A stretch of DNA of 64,000 nt from Candidatus Nitrotoga sp. LAW (lineage in GTDB: Bacteria; Pseudomonadota; Gammaproteobacteria; Burkholderiales; Gallionellaceae), in contig QFXI01000021.1 in the NCBI GenBank assembly GCA_003402315.1, forward strand, positions 229,587 to 293,586, read 5' to 3'. How positions within the stretch are numbered: position 1 is the stretch's first letter; each line of letters starts with the position of its first letter. Of the stretch, positions 18,956 to 29,766 are shown piece by piece. Position numbers and translations under genes: made by a program. Below the pieces are notes generated by a model. That model searched no databases and had not been told where the DNA came from. It saw only the letters and a list, made by a program, of their open reading frames with translations.

Positions 18956-20107
18956 CTATTTTTTCGTGTGGGCTATTGCCACTGGGGTATTTGTAGTTTG
19001 ATTTAAGGGTACGGGCTTCACAACGCTGCCCGGTTTCACTTTTTGCAAACCGTTGACAATTAACTGTTCACCGCCCTTTAATCCCTCGGTGATGATGAAA
19101 TCTCCACTCGCCATGCTGCCCGTTTTAACCCGCTGGACTGCCACTTTACTCTGTGGATCCACAATCATCACAAATTGTCCCTGCGCATCCGCTAGCAGTG
19201 CACGTTGAGGGATCCTGATAGCATTGTCGACATTTGCCTCAGGGAAGCGAATACGAACAAACATCCCAGGTAATAGCTCTTGTTTAGGATTTGGAAATTC
19301 TGCCCGGAGTGAAACGCTATTTGTACTGGGATCAACGGCCAAATCTGAGAATAGAAATTTTCCCGATTGGGGATAGACATTTCCATCTTCAAGAACCAGC
19401 TCAACTTTAGCTGGTTCAGTCCGCGTCAATTTTCCAGCTTTAATTGCCTGCTGAAGGCGGAGAGTATCTGCACCCGATTGCGTAAAGTTTACATAAAGAG
19501 GGTGGACTTGCTCGATAGTTGCAAGTAGCGTGGCTTCGTTACGGCCTACAAGCGCCCCTTCGGTAATTTGGGAGCGCCCTATGCGACCCGAAATAGGAGC
19601 GGGTACACGGGTATTGTCCAAATCTTCCCGTGCCTTGGAAAAGGTTGCTTCAACCTGCTTGAGCTTGGCCTCTGCCAATTCATATTCTTGCCGGCTAACT
19701 GCCTTTGCGTCCAAAAGGTATCTATAACGCGCCAGTGTTTGACGGGCAGCAACTACGTCCGCTTTGGACGCATCGTGAGCTGTCTGATAATTGCGTGAAA
19801 AAATTTGATACAGTGAATCACCCTCTTTAACATTACTGCCTTCGGTAAATTTTCGTTTTTCAACCACTCCTTCCACTCTGGCCCGTACTTGAGCTGTACG
19901 ATATGCCTGAAGGCGGCCGGGCAGGTCTTGAGTGAGCACTACTGAACTTCGAGTAACGGTAATTACATCAACTTCAGGAGGCGGAGGGGTTGTAGCCGCC
20001 GCAGTTTTTTTTTGACTGTCACCAGAACCGCAACCTGAAAGCAGCATAGGTAAAAATACGGCCACACAAGCTGCCTTGCAAACTGACAAGAAAATGTCTT
20101 GTTTCAT
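18956..20107 (-). CDS. RND efflux periplasmic adaptor (membrane fusion lipoprotein)
   Basis: 383 residues. Lipobox 'MLLSGC' with Cys26. Hairpin and lipoyl halves ('RAYRTAQVRARVEGVVEKRK'-like 'TAQVRARVEGVVEKR' near 70 and 'TRVPAPISGRIGRSQI'-like 'VPAPISGRIGRSQITEGALV' near 170) flank a coiled-coil. AcrA/MexA family; it joins the pump to the outer-membrane channel. First gene of the adaptor-pump-channel operon, 106 bp downstream of the tetR stop. Confidence 0.95.
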   Translation of the reverse strand: MKQDIFLSVCKAACVAVFLPMLLSGCGSGDSQKKTAAATTPPPPEVDVITVTRSSVVLTQDLPGRLQAYRTAQVRARVEGVVEKRKFTEGSNVKEGDSLYQIFSRNYQTAHDASKADVVAARQTLARYRYLLDAKAVSRQEYELAEAKLKQVEATFSKAREDLDNTRVPAPISGRIGRSQITEGALVGRNEATLLATIEQVHPLYVNFTQSGADTLRLQQAIKAGKLTRTEPAKVELVLEDGNVYPQSGKFLFSDLAVDPSTNSVSLRAEFPNPKQELLPGMFVRIRFPEANVDNAIRIPQRALLADAQGQFVMIVDPQSKVAVQRVKTGSMASGDFIITEGLKGGEQLIVNGLQKVKPGSVVKPVPLNQTTNTPVAIAHTKK

Positions 20108-20213
20108 TTATATCTCCAGCAAATCATTCACCTCAATTTCACCAAATCATTCGAAAAAATAATCATCCTGCAAAATATTTCAAAATAATTTCTGAATGAC
20201 AAAGCACGGGGAA

Positions 20214-20855
20214 TTACGGACATTGGTTTTGAGCAATCTGCTTCAAACCAGCAAGGGAAAATTCCCCAATATGTTTCGCGATGGCTTCGATTTCTCTGTG
20301 GTCATAGCGCAATTTTGGGTGCAATCGCTGAATTACTGGCTGCCCGTGACGGTAATACATGCACTGGCCGAAAATACTGAACACACAGCGGCGCAATTCT
20401 GCTTCACTGATCTTTTCACCCACAATTTCACACACCAAGTTAGCGACAAACTGATGTATCGGTGCGATGGCCTCCTGCACGATCTTACCTAACACTGGAG
20501 TCGGCTCCGCTAGCTCACGCGCCATAAGCTGACATTGCACTGAGAATTCCTTTTCATCCAGCAGCTGCATCAAAAAATCGTGAATAAAATTAAGTAACCG
20601 CTCTTGGGCGCAGGTTGAGTCTTTATTGACTTTCTTGCACAGTGCCAAAAGTGGTTCAAAATTCAAGGTGGCAGCGAATAAGGCTTCTTTACTGTTGAAA
20701 TAATAATTTATCGCTGCAATATTTACCTCTGCACGACGGCAAATTTCACGTACCGTGGCATTTTGAAAGCCGTTTTCCGAGAAAACCACACGAGCGGCCG
20801 CAAGCAAGCGTTCGCGTGCCTGCTCACTTAGACTATTTTTTGTTTCAGCAGTCAT
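20214..20855 (-). CDS. TetR/AcrR-family transcriptional repressor of the RND operon
   Basis: 213 residues from ATG 20855 (another ATG at 20867 is possible). N-terminal TetR helix-turn-helix at about 10-57: 'ATVREICRRAEVNIAAINYY' then FNSKEALF. The C-terminal ligand domain resembles the DUF1956/CecR-type subgroup. The gene is upstream of and codirectional with the efflux genes, so it is probably their ligand-released repressor. Confidence 0.9.
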   Translation of the reverse strand: MTAETKNSLSEQARERLLAAARVVFSENGFQNATVREICRRAEVNIAAINYYFNSKEALFAATLNFEPLLALCKKVNKDSTCAQERLLNFIHDFLMQLLDEKEFSVQCQLMARELAEPTPVLGKIVQEAIAPIHQFVANLVCEIVGEKISEAELRRCVFSIFGQCMYYRHGQPVIQRLHPKLRYDHREIEAIAKHIGEFSLAGLKQIAQNQCP

Positions 20856-20967
20856 GCAGATACCCACCTACATACAAAACATTTGAAGCAGGGCGGCCTG
20901 CCATCGGACGTACGGTGATCATATTTTTCCCTTTACTGTTTCTAACAGCAGTGATAAACAAGTGTAT

Positions 20968-20977
20968 CAAACGTTTG
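20968..20977. promoter_or_regulatory. Candidate TetR operator core (CAAACGTTTG)
   Basis: A perfect 10-bp palindrome in an AT-rich stretch 113 bp upstream of the tetR start. TetR regulators usually bind palindromes in their own promoter. No second copy was found in the 106-bp gap before the adaptor gene, so control of the pump itself would need readthrough from the tetR promoter. Confidence 0.3.
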
Positions 20978-21022
20978 TTTTAAAGTAAACAGAGAGCCTC
21001 TTCCCATATAAAATGAGTCTAA

Positions 21023-21205
21023 AATTTGATTCGCTGGGTCGACCATTATGAGAAACTTGATGAACAACATTGGGAGAAACAAAGCGACGAACCTTGGTAC
21101 AGATCAAGGCATTTTGGACTGGACACCGAAGATGGTATTCGGGTTTCGGAAGAAGAGCATAACCAGCTCATCGAGCGCATGACCGGGCTATCACGCCACA
21201 AGTAG
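21023..21205 (+). pseudogene. Open fragment with protein-like composition, no recognised family
   Basis: The frame reads 'IRWVDHYEKLDEQHWEKQSD', then 'PWYRSRHFGLDTEDGIRV' and 'SEEEHNQLIERMTGLSRHK' before a TAG. Charged and aromatic residues are spread as in a real protein, but there is no ATG; only a TTG at 21026 could start it. Probably the 3' end of a lost gene. Confidence 0.3.
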
Positions 21206-21614
21206 CCAACCAAGAAACGCATGGTATAGTGAAAGATAAGTTCTCACCTACATCCCATCAAACCGTGCATACGGTTTTACAAGTTTTTGCTTCGCAGAAG
21301 CCCTACCAACCCCAATTCCCGTACACAACTTCCCGATGTTCTTCACGCCAAGACATGCGCCGTTTTCCAGCCCGCCGTTGTCAGAGCTTTGTAATCCATA
21401 TTGTGTATACAAGGGCACTTCCTAAAGCTGCCGTCTCGGAAAACAGTAATGCCCATCCCACGATCCTTAACCTTGTATCACTTGATCAAATGACTGCTAT
21501 CACTGCGAACGGACGCTATCTTTTTAAACACGATGGACTATACGAACGAGAATGCCATGCTCCACAAAAAGAATTATGCCCATTTTTCAAGAAACACGCT
21601 TTAGCGCACCCCTA
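21206..21614. other. Unassigned stretch with an open frame but no recognised gene
   Basis: An open frame on the plus strand (21229-21621, 130 codons) has low-complexity, unlikely protein content and no ribosome site. A small hairpin (AAACCG-TGCATA-CGGTTT) lies at 21260-21277. It may be debris of a mobile element, but no catalytic motif is readable. Confidence 0.4.
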
Positions 21615-22580
21615 TCAATGATTTGTTAGCATCCGCATTACAGAGGCATCAAGCCCACCCATAAATGATTCAACCGTATTCGTGTAGCTGCCTTCAAGCC
21701 CTAACTGTAGATTAATATTTTTGTGGGAGAGATTTTGCTCCAGAGCGCTTGCATGCACTTTAAACGATTCTGCCTTGGTGACAAACTCGGCTGCCCACGG
21801 GCATGAGTCCGTGTGGCGTGTAGAGCATACAGCCAAGAATGGGATAACAATTTCAGAAAGTACATGAAGAGGCGACGCAGCTCGCCAGTAAGCAGGATCA
21901 TTTCCAAAGGCGAGATCATACAAGTGAGCATGCTTCGCCTCCATGATCTTAACCATGTCGAATGCAGCGCTGTCGAGCAAAATGGTACCGAGCTATGGTT
22001 TTACTCCCCGCTTAAAAGCCATGTCGGGGGAAGCGGTTAGAAGAGCGGTAAGATGCGCACCCGCTGAGTGACCCATTACAATAAATTTCCTGGGGTCTCC
22101 TCCCCACGATGTTGCCCTGCTTTGTGCTGTGGCAAGTGCACTGGCAATATCTTGCGCCTGTTCTAATGGGCGCGCCTTGGGAAGTAACCGGTAATTGACA
22201 GAGATAAAAATAAATCCTTTGGATACCCAGCGGGCTACTTTGTTTTGGACAACAGCCGTTGCGCCTTTGTCTCCCCAACGCCAAGCACCACCATGCACCA
22301 TGAAGATCACTGGCGCTCCATTAGCTTGTTGTGGCAGGTAAACATCCATACGCTGCTGGTTATCCCTGCCATAGGCAAGATCACTGACGAGTCGTCCCCC
22401 GCTAGGCAACGAGACAGGTTCAGCATGTCCGCCATCTTCAATGTCTCTTGCTTGTTGTTCCAAGCGGTACTCAATGATGCGGTCACGGAAGGTTCCAGCA
22501 TACAACGGTCGCCACGCGGCCAGCAGCACGATAGACAAAGCCAAGAGAAAAAACCTTCCTAGACTGACGAAAGATGGCAT
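21615..22580 (-). pseudogene. Exported alpha/beta hydrolase (carboxylesterase-like) interrupted by an amber codon
   Basis: 321 codons in one frame with a single TAG at 21995-21993. The first part (195 residues) has a signal peptide 'MPSFVSLGRFFLLALSIVLL', the oxyanion-hole motif HGGAW near residue 96 and the nucleophile elbow GHSAG near 172. After the stop the same frame continues LGTILLDSAAFDM (acid region) to a normal end at 21615. The context 'GVKP-stop-LGTILLDSAAF' suggests TGG to TAG. Everything else is intact, so the lesion is recent or a sequence error; if real, the enzyme lacks its Asp and His. Confidence 0.8.
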
Positions 22581-22674
22581 CTTTCCTCCTGTTTACAGAT
22601 ATGCTTGTTAAAGCGCTGGATTAAGCGATCGATACCACGCCGTTTCCCGGCGTGACATTCCTTCGAATAAAAAA

Positions 22675-22989
22675 TTAATGCGTGTGAGCTCCGTTGTGTT
22701 TCATATCGTGAATCTTCTTGCTTTGCTCATTCTGTTCTCTATTGATGCGCCTGCGTTCATGCTTAGTTACGGTGCCGTCGGCTTTGGCTTTATCTTCCAT
22801 CCTTTCTATCTTGGCTTGTCCGGCATCTAATTTAGCCTCTTCTTTGGGTGTCAAGACACCAGATCTAATGCCCTGATCAATACGCTGTTCCTGCCTAGCT
22901 TCACGATTATCAATTTTTGGAGTATCCGCATAGCTGGATGCAGCAAATGCGAGAGTTATTGCGGTAATGCCAAAGACTACTTTCAACAT
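22675..22989 (-). CDS. Small exported charged protein of unknown function
   Basis: 104 residues. Signal peptide 'MLKVVFGITAITLAFAASSY' cleaved after ADA-like SYA. The mature part is helical and very rich in Lys, Glu, Arg and Gln, with two similar segments: 'GVLTPKEEAKLDAGQAKIE' and 'GTVTKHERRRINREQNEQ', reminiscent of degenerate EF-hand-like loops (D/K-G-x-(V/L)-T). The end is His-rich (HNGAHTH). A good ribosome site (GGAGACAAGC) precedes the ATG. Similar short periplasmic proteins are common and uncharacterised in betaproteobacteria. Confidence 0.75.
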   Translation of the reverse strand: MLKVVFGITAITLAFAASSYADTPKIDNREARQEQRIDQGIRSGVLTPKEEAKLDAGQAKIERMEDKAKADGTVTKHERRRINREQNEQSKKIHDMKHNGAHTH

Positions 22990-23177
22990 GCTTGTCTCCT
23001 AAATGGTGGCGGCGTAATTACCGTTGTAATCATTAACGCTCTTTATAGATTACACGTTGACCACCATGATCTGAAGGCAAAAAAAGGGGATACTATCCTT
23101 AACGTTGAGCGCGATTAAACATACAGGAAAAAACTCTTAACCATCCTTCACGAAAAGGACAACATCCCATTTTTTCT

Positions 23178-23342
23178 TTAATTTTGAAAATTGCTATGCA
23201 TTCGTTCATGGTGCTCGTTTTTCTCTTTGCATAAGCGCGCCATCAATTTGGGCATATCCATCGATCTTTGAAATTCTGGCAGCCGCTGCACATAATCACA
23301 TGCGGCTTCAATAACATCCGCTCGGTAACCAAGAGGAATCGT
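23178..23342 (-). pseudogene. Short open fragment, possible gene remnant
   Basis: The frame reads '[20 protein letters not shown]', then 'PEFQRSMDMPKLMARLCKEK' and NEHHERMHSNFQN before TAA. It is closed upstream by TGA and has no usable start codon at its head. The composition is protein-like. No family was recognised. It lies in the 426-bp gap before hfq. Confidence 0.3.
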
Positions 23343-23415
23343 TCACTCAGTCTTCCGAAGAGTCAAAAAATCCAGTAAAGTAGCCTCCCGCCATAACCAA
23401 TTAAGAGCAAAACCG

Positions 23416-23646
23416 ATGAGTACAAAAGGGCAACAATTACAAGACCCGTTCCTAAATGCACTACGCAAAGAACATGTGCAGGTCGCCATTTATCTGGTAA
23501 ATGGCATCAAGTTGCAAGGTCAAGTCGAATCATTTGACCAGTATGTAGTACTACTGAAGAACACAATTACGCAAATGGTTTACAAACACGCCATTTCCAC
23601 CATTGTTCCTGCGCGCGCCATAACCATGCCATTAGATGCTGAGTAA
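23416..23646 (+). CDS. hfq: RNA chaperone Hfq
   Basis: 76 residues. Sm1 motif '[20 protein letters not shown]' with the sRNA-binding Gln at the start, and Sm2 motif '[12 protein letters not shown]' near residue 56. The hexamer pairs small RNAs with messages. The C-terminal tail is very short, as in many betaproteobacteria. Its stop overlaps the hflX start by one base (TAATG). Confidence 0.98.
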   Translation: MSTKGQQLQDPFLNALRKEHVQVAIYLVNGIKLQGQVESFDQYVVLLKNTITQMVYKHAISTIVPARAITMPLDAE

Positions 23647-24755
23647 TGCACAAAAGCACTGCGGTAATCAGCACGGCAGTATTAGTCAGCTTAGATTTTG
23701 GTACACCGGATTATGCAGAAAGCTTGGAGGAATTGCGTCTGCTGGCAGAAAGCGCTGGTGTGCGTTGCATCGCATTAGTGGAAGGACGGCGGCATCGCCC
23801 TGATGCATCATTATTTGCGGGTAATGGTAAGGTGGATGAAATATCCGCCATTGTCGAACAGAATGACGTTCCGCTGGTTATTTTTAACCACGACCTGTCC
23901 CCTGCGCAAATGCGCAATCTTACCGCCAGAATTAAGGCCCGTGTGATTGACCGCACCATGTTGATATTGGATATCTTTGCCTTGCGCGCTCAAAGCCATG
24001 AAGGTAAGGTGCAGGTGGAACTGGCACAGCTTAAATACCTTTCCACCCGTTTAGTCGGAATGAATACCGACATGGGCCAACAGAAGTACGCAGTAGGTGC
24101 TCGCGGTCCAGGCGAAACACAATTGGAACTGGATAGGCGCAAACTGGATAAACGTGTAGTTTTGTTAAAAGAACGCCTAGAAAAGCTTCATCGCCATCGC
24201 CAAGTACTACGCCGGTCACGTACGCGGTCAGATGTGTTATCGGTGTCTATCGTTGGCTACACTAACGCGGGCAAGTCTACTTTATTTAACAAATTGACCC
24301 ACTCGAATGCATATGTTGCAGATCAATTGTTTGCCACGCTCGACACAACTGCTCGGCGCGTATATATCGAGGGATCGGGTCAAGTGGTATTGTCGGACAC
24401 AGTAGGTTTCATTCGTCATCTGCCGCATAGTTTAATTGCAGCCTTCCGCAGCACATTGGAAGAAACGGCGCAGGCCGATTTGTTGCTGCATGTAGTGGAT
24501 GCCAACAGCTCAGAACGGTTTGATCAGATAGCTGAAGTTAATAAAGTATTACTGGGAATTGGCGCACAGCATATCCCGCAAATTTTGATATTCAATAAGA
24601 TTGATTTGCAGGGTTTACCCGCAGGCGTGCAACGTGACGATTATGCTAGAATTGCGCGCATTTATTTGAGCGCTAAAACTGGCGCAGGGATAGATGAATT
24701 GCGTGCGGCGTTGGCGGAAGTATGTAACACCCGAACACAATGGGATACCCCTTAA
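23646..24755 (+). CDS. hflX: Ribosome-associated GTPase HflX
   Basis: 369 residues. N-terminal HflX domain with 'GPGETQLELDRRKLDKRV' near 155, then a G domain with P-loop 'GYTNAGKSTLFN' (about 205), DTVGFI (G3), NKID (G4). It splits or rescues stalled 70S ribosomes. Second gene of hfq-hflX-hflK-hflC. Confidence 0.97.
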   Translation: MHKSTAVISTAVLVSLDFGTPDYAESLEELRLLAESAGVRCIALVEGRRHRPDASLFAGNGKVDEISAIVEQNDVPLVIFNHDLSPAQMRNLTARIKARVIDRTMLILDIFALRAQSHEGKVQVELAQLKYLSTRLVGMNTDMGQQKYAVGARGPGETQLELDRRKLDKRVVLLKERLEKLHRHRQVLRRSRTRSDVLSVSIVGYTNAGKSTLFNKLTHSNAYVADQLFATLDTTARRVYIEGSGQVVLSDTVGFIRHLPHSLIAAFRSTLEETAQADLLLHVVDANSSERFDQIAEVNKVLLGIGAQHIPQILIFNKIDLQGLPAGVQRDDYARIARIYLSAKTGAGIDELRAALAEVCNTRTQWDTP

Positions 24756-24784
24756 ACTAAATAATTGATTACATAGGATGAGTT

Positions 24785-25990
24785 ATGGGATTGAATGACC
24801 CTCAATGGGGCAACAAAAACAGTGGCGGTCCACCAGACATAGAAGCCGTGTTGCGCGACATCAATAAAAAAATTGCCGCGCTGTTTGGCAACAAAGGTGG
24901 CGGTACCGGAAATACTGGCGGTGGTGGCAATCCTAATAAATTCAATGCAAGCATTGGCCTAATTGCAGTAATAGTTGCGCTGATTTGGATCGCTAGTGGA
25001 TTTTACATCGTGGACGCCAGTCAGCGCGGTGTGGTGCTACGTTTCGGCAGTTTTATCGAGACCACTCAGCCCGGCCCGCGCTGGCATATGCCATTCCCTG
25101 TTGAGTCCGTCGAAGTCGTGAATATTAGTCAAGTAAGGACGGTGGAAATTGGTTACCGTGACAACGTCAAAAACAAAATTTTAAAAGAATCGCTGATGTT
25201 GACCGATGATGAAAACATTATCGATATTCAATTCGCCGTTCAGTACTTCTTAAAAGACCCTGGCGAGTATTTGTTTAATAACCGTGCACCAGATGAAAAT
25301 GTGCGTCAAGCGGCAGAAACTGCGATACGTGAAATTGTTGGCAAGAACAAAATGGACTTTGTACTGTACGAAGGACGCGAACAGGTGGCTGCGGCTACAA
25401 CCAAACTCGCCCAAGATATTTTGGACCGCTATAAATCCGGGATTCTATTAAGCAAAGTTACCATGCAAAATGCGCAACCGCCTGAACAGGTGCAGGCCGC
25501 ATTCGACGATGCGGTTAAGGCTGGCCAAGACAGGGAGCGCCAAAAGAACGAAGGCCAGGCTTATGCCAATGATGTTATACCCAGGGCGAAGGGTGCGGCA
25601 GCGCGCCTAATGCAGGAAGCAGAAGGTTATCGCCAGCGCGTGATCGCCAGTGCCGAGGGTGATGCCAGCCGCTTCCAGCAAGTGCTGGTGGAATATGAAA
25701 AGGCACCTGCCGTTACTCGTGAACGCATGTATATCGACATGATGCAACAGGTTTTAACCAACACAAGCAAGGTAATGGTAGACCAAAAGAGTGGTAACAA
25801 TCTGCTATACCTGCCGTTGGACAAGCTGATTCAAAGCACCGCGCAGAACGGACCATCTTTATCCGAGGCACAAACAACGGGTCATACTGAACAACAGGCG
25901 GTTCCATCCGTACCGATGAATGAAGCTGCGGCAGTAATGCCGCGCGCGCGCGAAGAATTACGCGGCCGCAACAGGGAGGCACGTCAATGA
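24785..25990 (+). CDS. hflK: FtsH protease modulator HflK
   Basis: 401 residues. A Gly/Asn-rich cytoplasmic N-terminus (GNKGGGTGNTGGGGNPNKF) leads to one transmembrane helix (about 58-80) and an SPFH/band-7 domain starting 'VDASQRGVVLRFGSF'. With HflC it forms a large cage around FtsH. The stop overlaps hflC (ATGA). Confidence 0.96.
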   Translation: MGLNDPQWGNKNSGGPPDIEAVLRDINKKIAALFGNKGGGTGNTGGGGNPNKFNASIGLIAVIVALIWIASGFYIVDASQRGVVLRFGSFIETTQPGPRWHMPFPVESVEVVNISQVRTVEIGYRDNVKNKILKESLMLTDDENIIDIQFAVQYFLKDPGEYLFNNRAPDENVRQAAETAIREIVGKNKMDFVLYEGREQVAAATTKLAQDILDRYKSGILLSKVTMQNAQPPEQVQAAFDDAVKAGQDRERQKNEGQAYANDVIPRAKGAAARLMQEAEGYRQRVIASAEGDASRFQQVLVEYEKAPAVTRERMYIDMMQQVLTNTSKVMVDQKSGNNLLYLPLDKLIQSTAQNGPSLSEAQTTGHTEQQAVPSVPMNEAAAVMPRAREELRGRNREARQ

Positions 25991-26865
25991 AAACTAATTT
26001 TGTCAATATTTTAATGGGTGCAGCCGCAGTATTAATCTTGCTCAGCCTAAGTATGTTCGTGGTAGATCAGCGCCAAACAGTCATCGTATTACAACTCGGC
26101 GAAATGGTGGGAGTGAAGACCACACCCGGCCTCTATTTCAAAATCCCGCTGATACAGAATGTACGTTATTTTGACTCGCGCATTTTGACCTTTGATAGCG
26201 TGGAACCAGAACGCTTTATCACAGCTGAAAAGAAAAATGTGATGGTGGATTCCTTCGTCAAGTGGCGCATCGCCGATGTGAAGCAGTATTACGTCAGTGT
26301 GGGGGGAGACGAGATCCGTGCAAAAACTCGTTTAATGCAGACAGTAAATTCAAGCATGCGTGAGGAGTTCGGCAAACGGACTATTAATGAAGTGGTATCC
26401 GGCGAACGTGACAAAATTATGGATACTTTGCGTCAAAAAGCCGATCTAGACGCACGGAAAATCGGCGTACAAGTACTGGATGTACGCCTGAAGCGGGTAG
26501 ATTTCCCAACTGAAATCAGTGAATCGGTATATCGCCGGATGGATGCCGAGCGTAAACGCGTTGCCAATGAGCTACGTGCAACCGGTAATGCCGAGAGTGA
26601 GAAAATCCGCGCCGATGCTGACCGGCAACGAGAAGTAACGCTTGCCGATGCGTACCGTGACGCACAAAAAATAAAGGGGGATGGCGATGCAAAATCATCT
26701 GCGATTTATGCAGCCGCATTTGGCCGTAATGCAGAATTTTATGCATTTTATCGCAGCATGGATGCATATAGGCAAAGCTTCAAGAACAAGAGCGATGTCA
26801 TGGTAATGGATCCCAGCTCCACATTCTTTAAGTATCTCAAGGGTTCCAGTAAAGCGAGTAAATAA
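25987..26865 (+). CDS. hflC: FtsH protease modulator HflC
   Basis: 292 residues. N-terminal transmembrane helix (about 5-25), then an SPFH domain ('VVDQRQTVIVLQLGEMVGV') and a long Arg/Asp/Glu-rich helix ('RADADRQREVTLADAYRDAQ', about 205-225). Partner of HflK in the periplasmic-side membrane complex regulating FtsH. It overlaps hflK by 4 bp. Confidence 0.96.
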   Translation: MKTNFVNILMGAAAVLILLSLSMFVVDQRQTVIVLQLGEMVGVKTTPGLYFKIPLIQNVRYFDSRILTFDSVEPERFITAEKKNVMVDSFVKWRIADVKQYYVSVGGDEIRAKTRLMQTVNSSMREEFGKRTINEVVSGERDKIMDTLRQKADLDARKIGVQVLDVRLKRVDFPTEISESVYRRMDAERKRVANELRATGNAESEKIRADADRQREVTLADAYRDAQKIKGDGDAKSSAIYAAAFGRNAEFYAFYRSMDAYRQSFKNKSDVMVMDPSSTFFKYLKGSSKASK

Positions 26866-26876
26866 ATGTTCTCAAC

Positions 26877-27062
26877 ATGCTGACTTATTGGTTTATCGGG
26901 TTGGCGTTGATGCTAATTATTGAAGGTATCATGCCATTTTTATTTCCTGCCCTGTGGCGTGATGCGTTTCGCAAACTGGTGCTGCTTTCTGACGGACAAA
27001 TTCGTTTCTTAGGCATCACAGCCATGCTGTCTGGGCTGCTATTACTGTATTGGGTTAAATAA
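26877..27062 (+). CDS. DUF2065 small membrane protein
   Basis: 61 residues with two transmembrane helices (about 5-22 and 43-58) joined by 'PALWRDAFRKLVLLSDGQIR'. DUF2065 proteins regularly sit between hflC and hisZ/purA in proteobacteria; function unknown. The stop overlaps the hisZ start by one base. Confidence 0.9.
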   Translation: MLTYWFIGLALMLIIEGIMPFLFPALWRDAFRKLVLLSDGQIRFLGITAMLSGLLLLYWVK

Positions 27063-28228
27063 TGCCGAATTCAAATTGGCTATTGCCAGAATACATTCAA
27101 GATATCTTGCCGGATGAGGCATGGCGCATTGAACGCATGCGCGCCAATGTACTTGAATTGTTACGCCTATCCGGTTATCAATTAGTAGCGCCACCGCTGT
27201 TGGAATATGCCGAGTCCCTTCAGGTCATTGGCAACCATGATATGGACTTGCGCACTTTTAAGCTGGTTGACCAATTAAGCGGACGTACCTTGGCGCTGCG
27301 CGCCGATATCACGCCACAGGTGGCACGCATTGATGCCCACTTACTCAATCGTCAAGGCATAACCCGGTTGTGCTATGCCGGGAACGTACTGCACACCCAG
27401 CCTGCGGGATTAATGCGTACGCGCGAGTTATTACAAATTGGTGCAGAGCTGTATGGCCACAGCGGTTTGGAAAGTGATCTGGAAGTGCAGCGCTTAATGT
27501 TGCAAGCTTTAGCTTTACTTGGTATTGGGGGAGTTCATCTTGATCTTGGCCATGTTGCGTTGTTTCGCGCACTGATCAATCGCGCTGGAATCCCAAAAAA
27601 ACTAGAAGTAGAGCTGTCCAACGCATTGCAAGGCAAGAATATGCCTGTATTGCGCCCATTAGTAGCTGATTTAATGCCGGAAGTTAAAAATGCGCTGTTA
27701 GCATTACCTAAATTGTACGGTGGGATAGAAGTAATAGCACAAGCCCGTGCGGCATTGCCGAATTATCCTGAAGTGGCGGCAGCATTAAATGAACTGGAAC
27801 AAGCTGCGGCTCATCTGCAACCTTTGGCACACAGCATTGGCATCGATCTTGCCGAGCTACGAGGCTATCACTACCACAGTGGCATGGTATTTGCCGCTTA
27901 TCATGCTGGCAGCCACAATGCCATCGCTTTGGGCGGACGTTATGACGATGTGGGCAAAAGTTTCGGCCGTGCCCGCCCTGCCACCGGCTTTAGCATGGAT
28001 TTACGCCAGTTGCATGGCTTGCTGGCGCAACACCCACAACCTATGGGTATATTGGCACCGCATCGAAATGATGCGGCGCTACATGAAAAAATCGTGCAGT
28101 TACGCGCACAGGGACACGCAGTGATAATCGATTTTCTGGGCGCTGTGGAATTGCGCGCTGAGCTCAATTGTGACAGCGAACTGGTCATGCGCGATGGCGC
28201 ATGGGATGTGGTAAAAATAAAATTTTAA
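27062..28228 (+). CDS. hisZ: ATP phosphoribosyltransferase regulatory subunit HisZ
   Basis: 388 residues, a histidyl-tRNA synthetase paralogue lacking the anticodon domain. Motif-2-like 'LRADITPQVARIDAHLLN' and 'LGGRYDDVGKSFGRARPATG' are visible. It activates the short form of HisG and confers histidine feedback. Placement before purA is characteristic of betaproteobacteria; HisG is not in this window. Confidence 0.95.
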   Translation: MPNSNWLLPEYIQDILPDEAWRIERMRANVLELLRLSGYQLVAPPLLEYAESLQVIGNHDMDLRTFKLVDQLSGRTLALRADITPQVARIDAHLLNRQGITRLCYAGNVLHTQPAGLMRTRELLQIGAELYGHSGLESDLEVQRLMLQALALLGIGGVHLDLGHVALFRALINRAGIPKKLEVELSNALQGKNMPVLRPLVADLMPEVKNALLALPKLYGGIEVIAQARAALPNYPEVAAALNELEQAAAHLQPLAHSIGIDLAELRGYHYHSGMVFAAYHAGSHNAIALGGRYDDVGKSFGRARPATGFSMDLRQLHGLLAQHPQPMGILAPHRNDAALHEKIVQLRAQGHAVIIDFLGAVELRAELNCDSELVMRDGAWDVVKIKF

Positions 28229-28272
28229 ATGTATTACCCACTTGCCGAGAAGGTGGGGGCAATTTTGAATGA

Positions 28273-29598
<1,326 letters not shown>

Positions 29599-29766
29599 GT
29601 AGTGTTTGGATGATGTTCTTTTAGCTTGCTAAGGCTAATGGAAAACCCTTCAAGGGTTCTGAAAGATCAGTTGAAATATATTTTTGAAATTACTTTAGCC
29701 CTCCTTGGTGCACACCCTGCTAATCACCACGCAAGACAATGATCATTTAGTGACACAGTAAAGCTT

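Noticed and set aside
21240..21340. Possible group II intron end
   Set aside because: The small hairpin and the surrounding sequence look vaguely like an intron 3' region, but no domain V consensus or maturase motif could be read.
29644..29658. Terminator after purA
   Set aside because: AACCC/GGGTT forms only a 5-bp stem and no T-tract follows.
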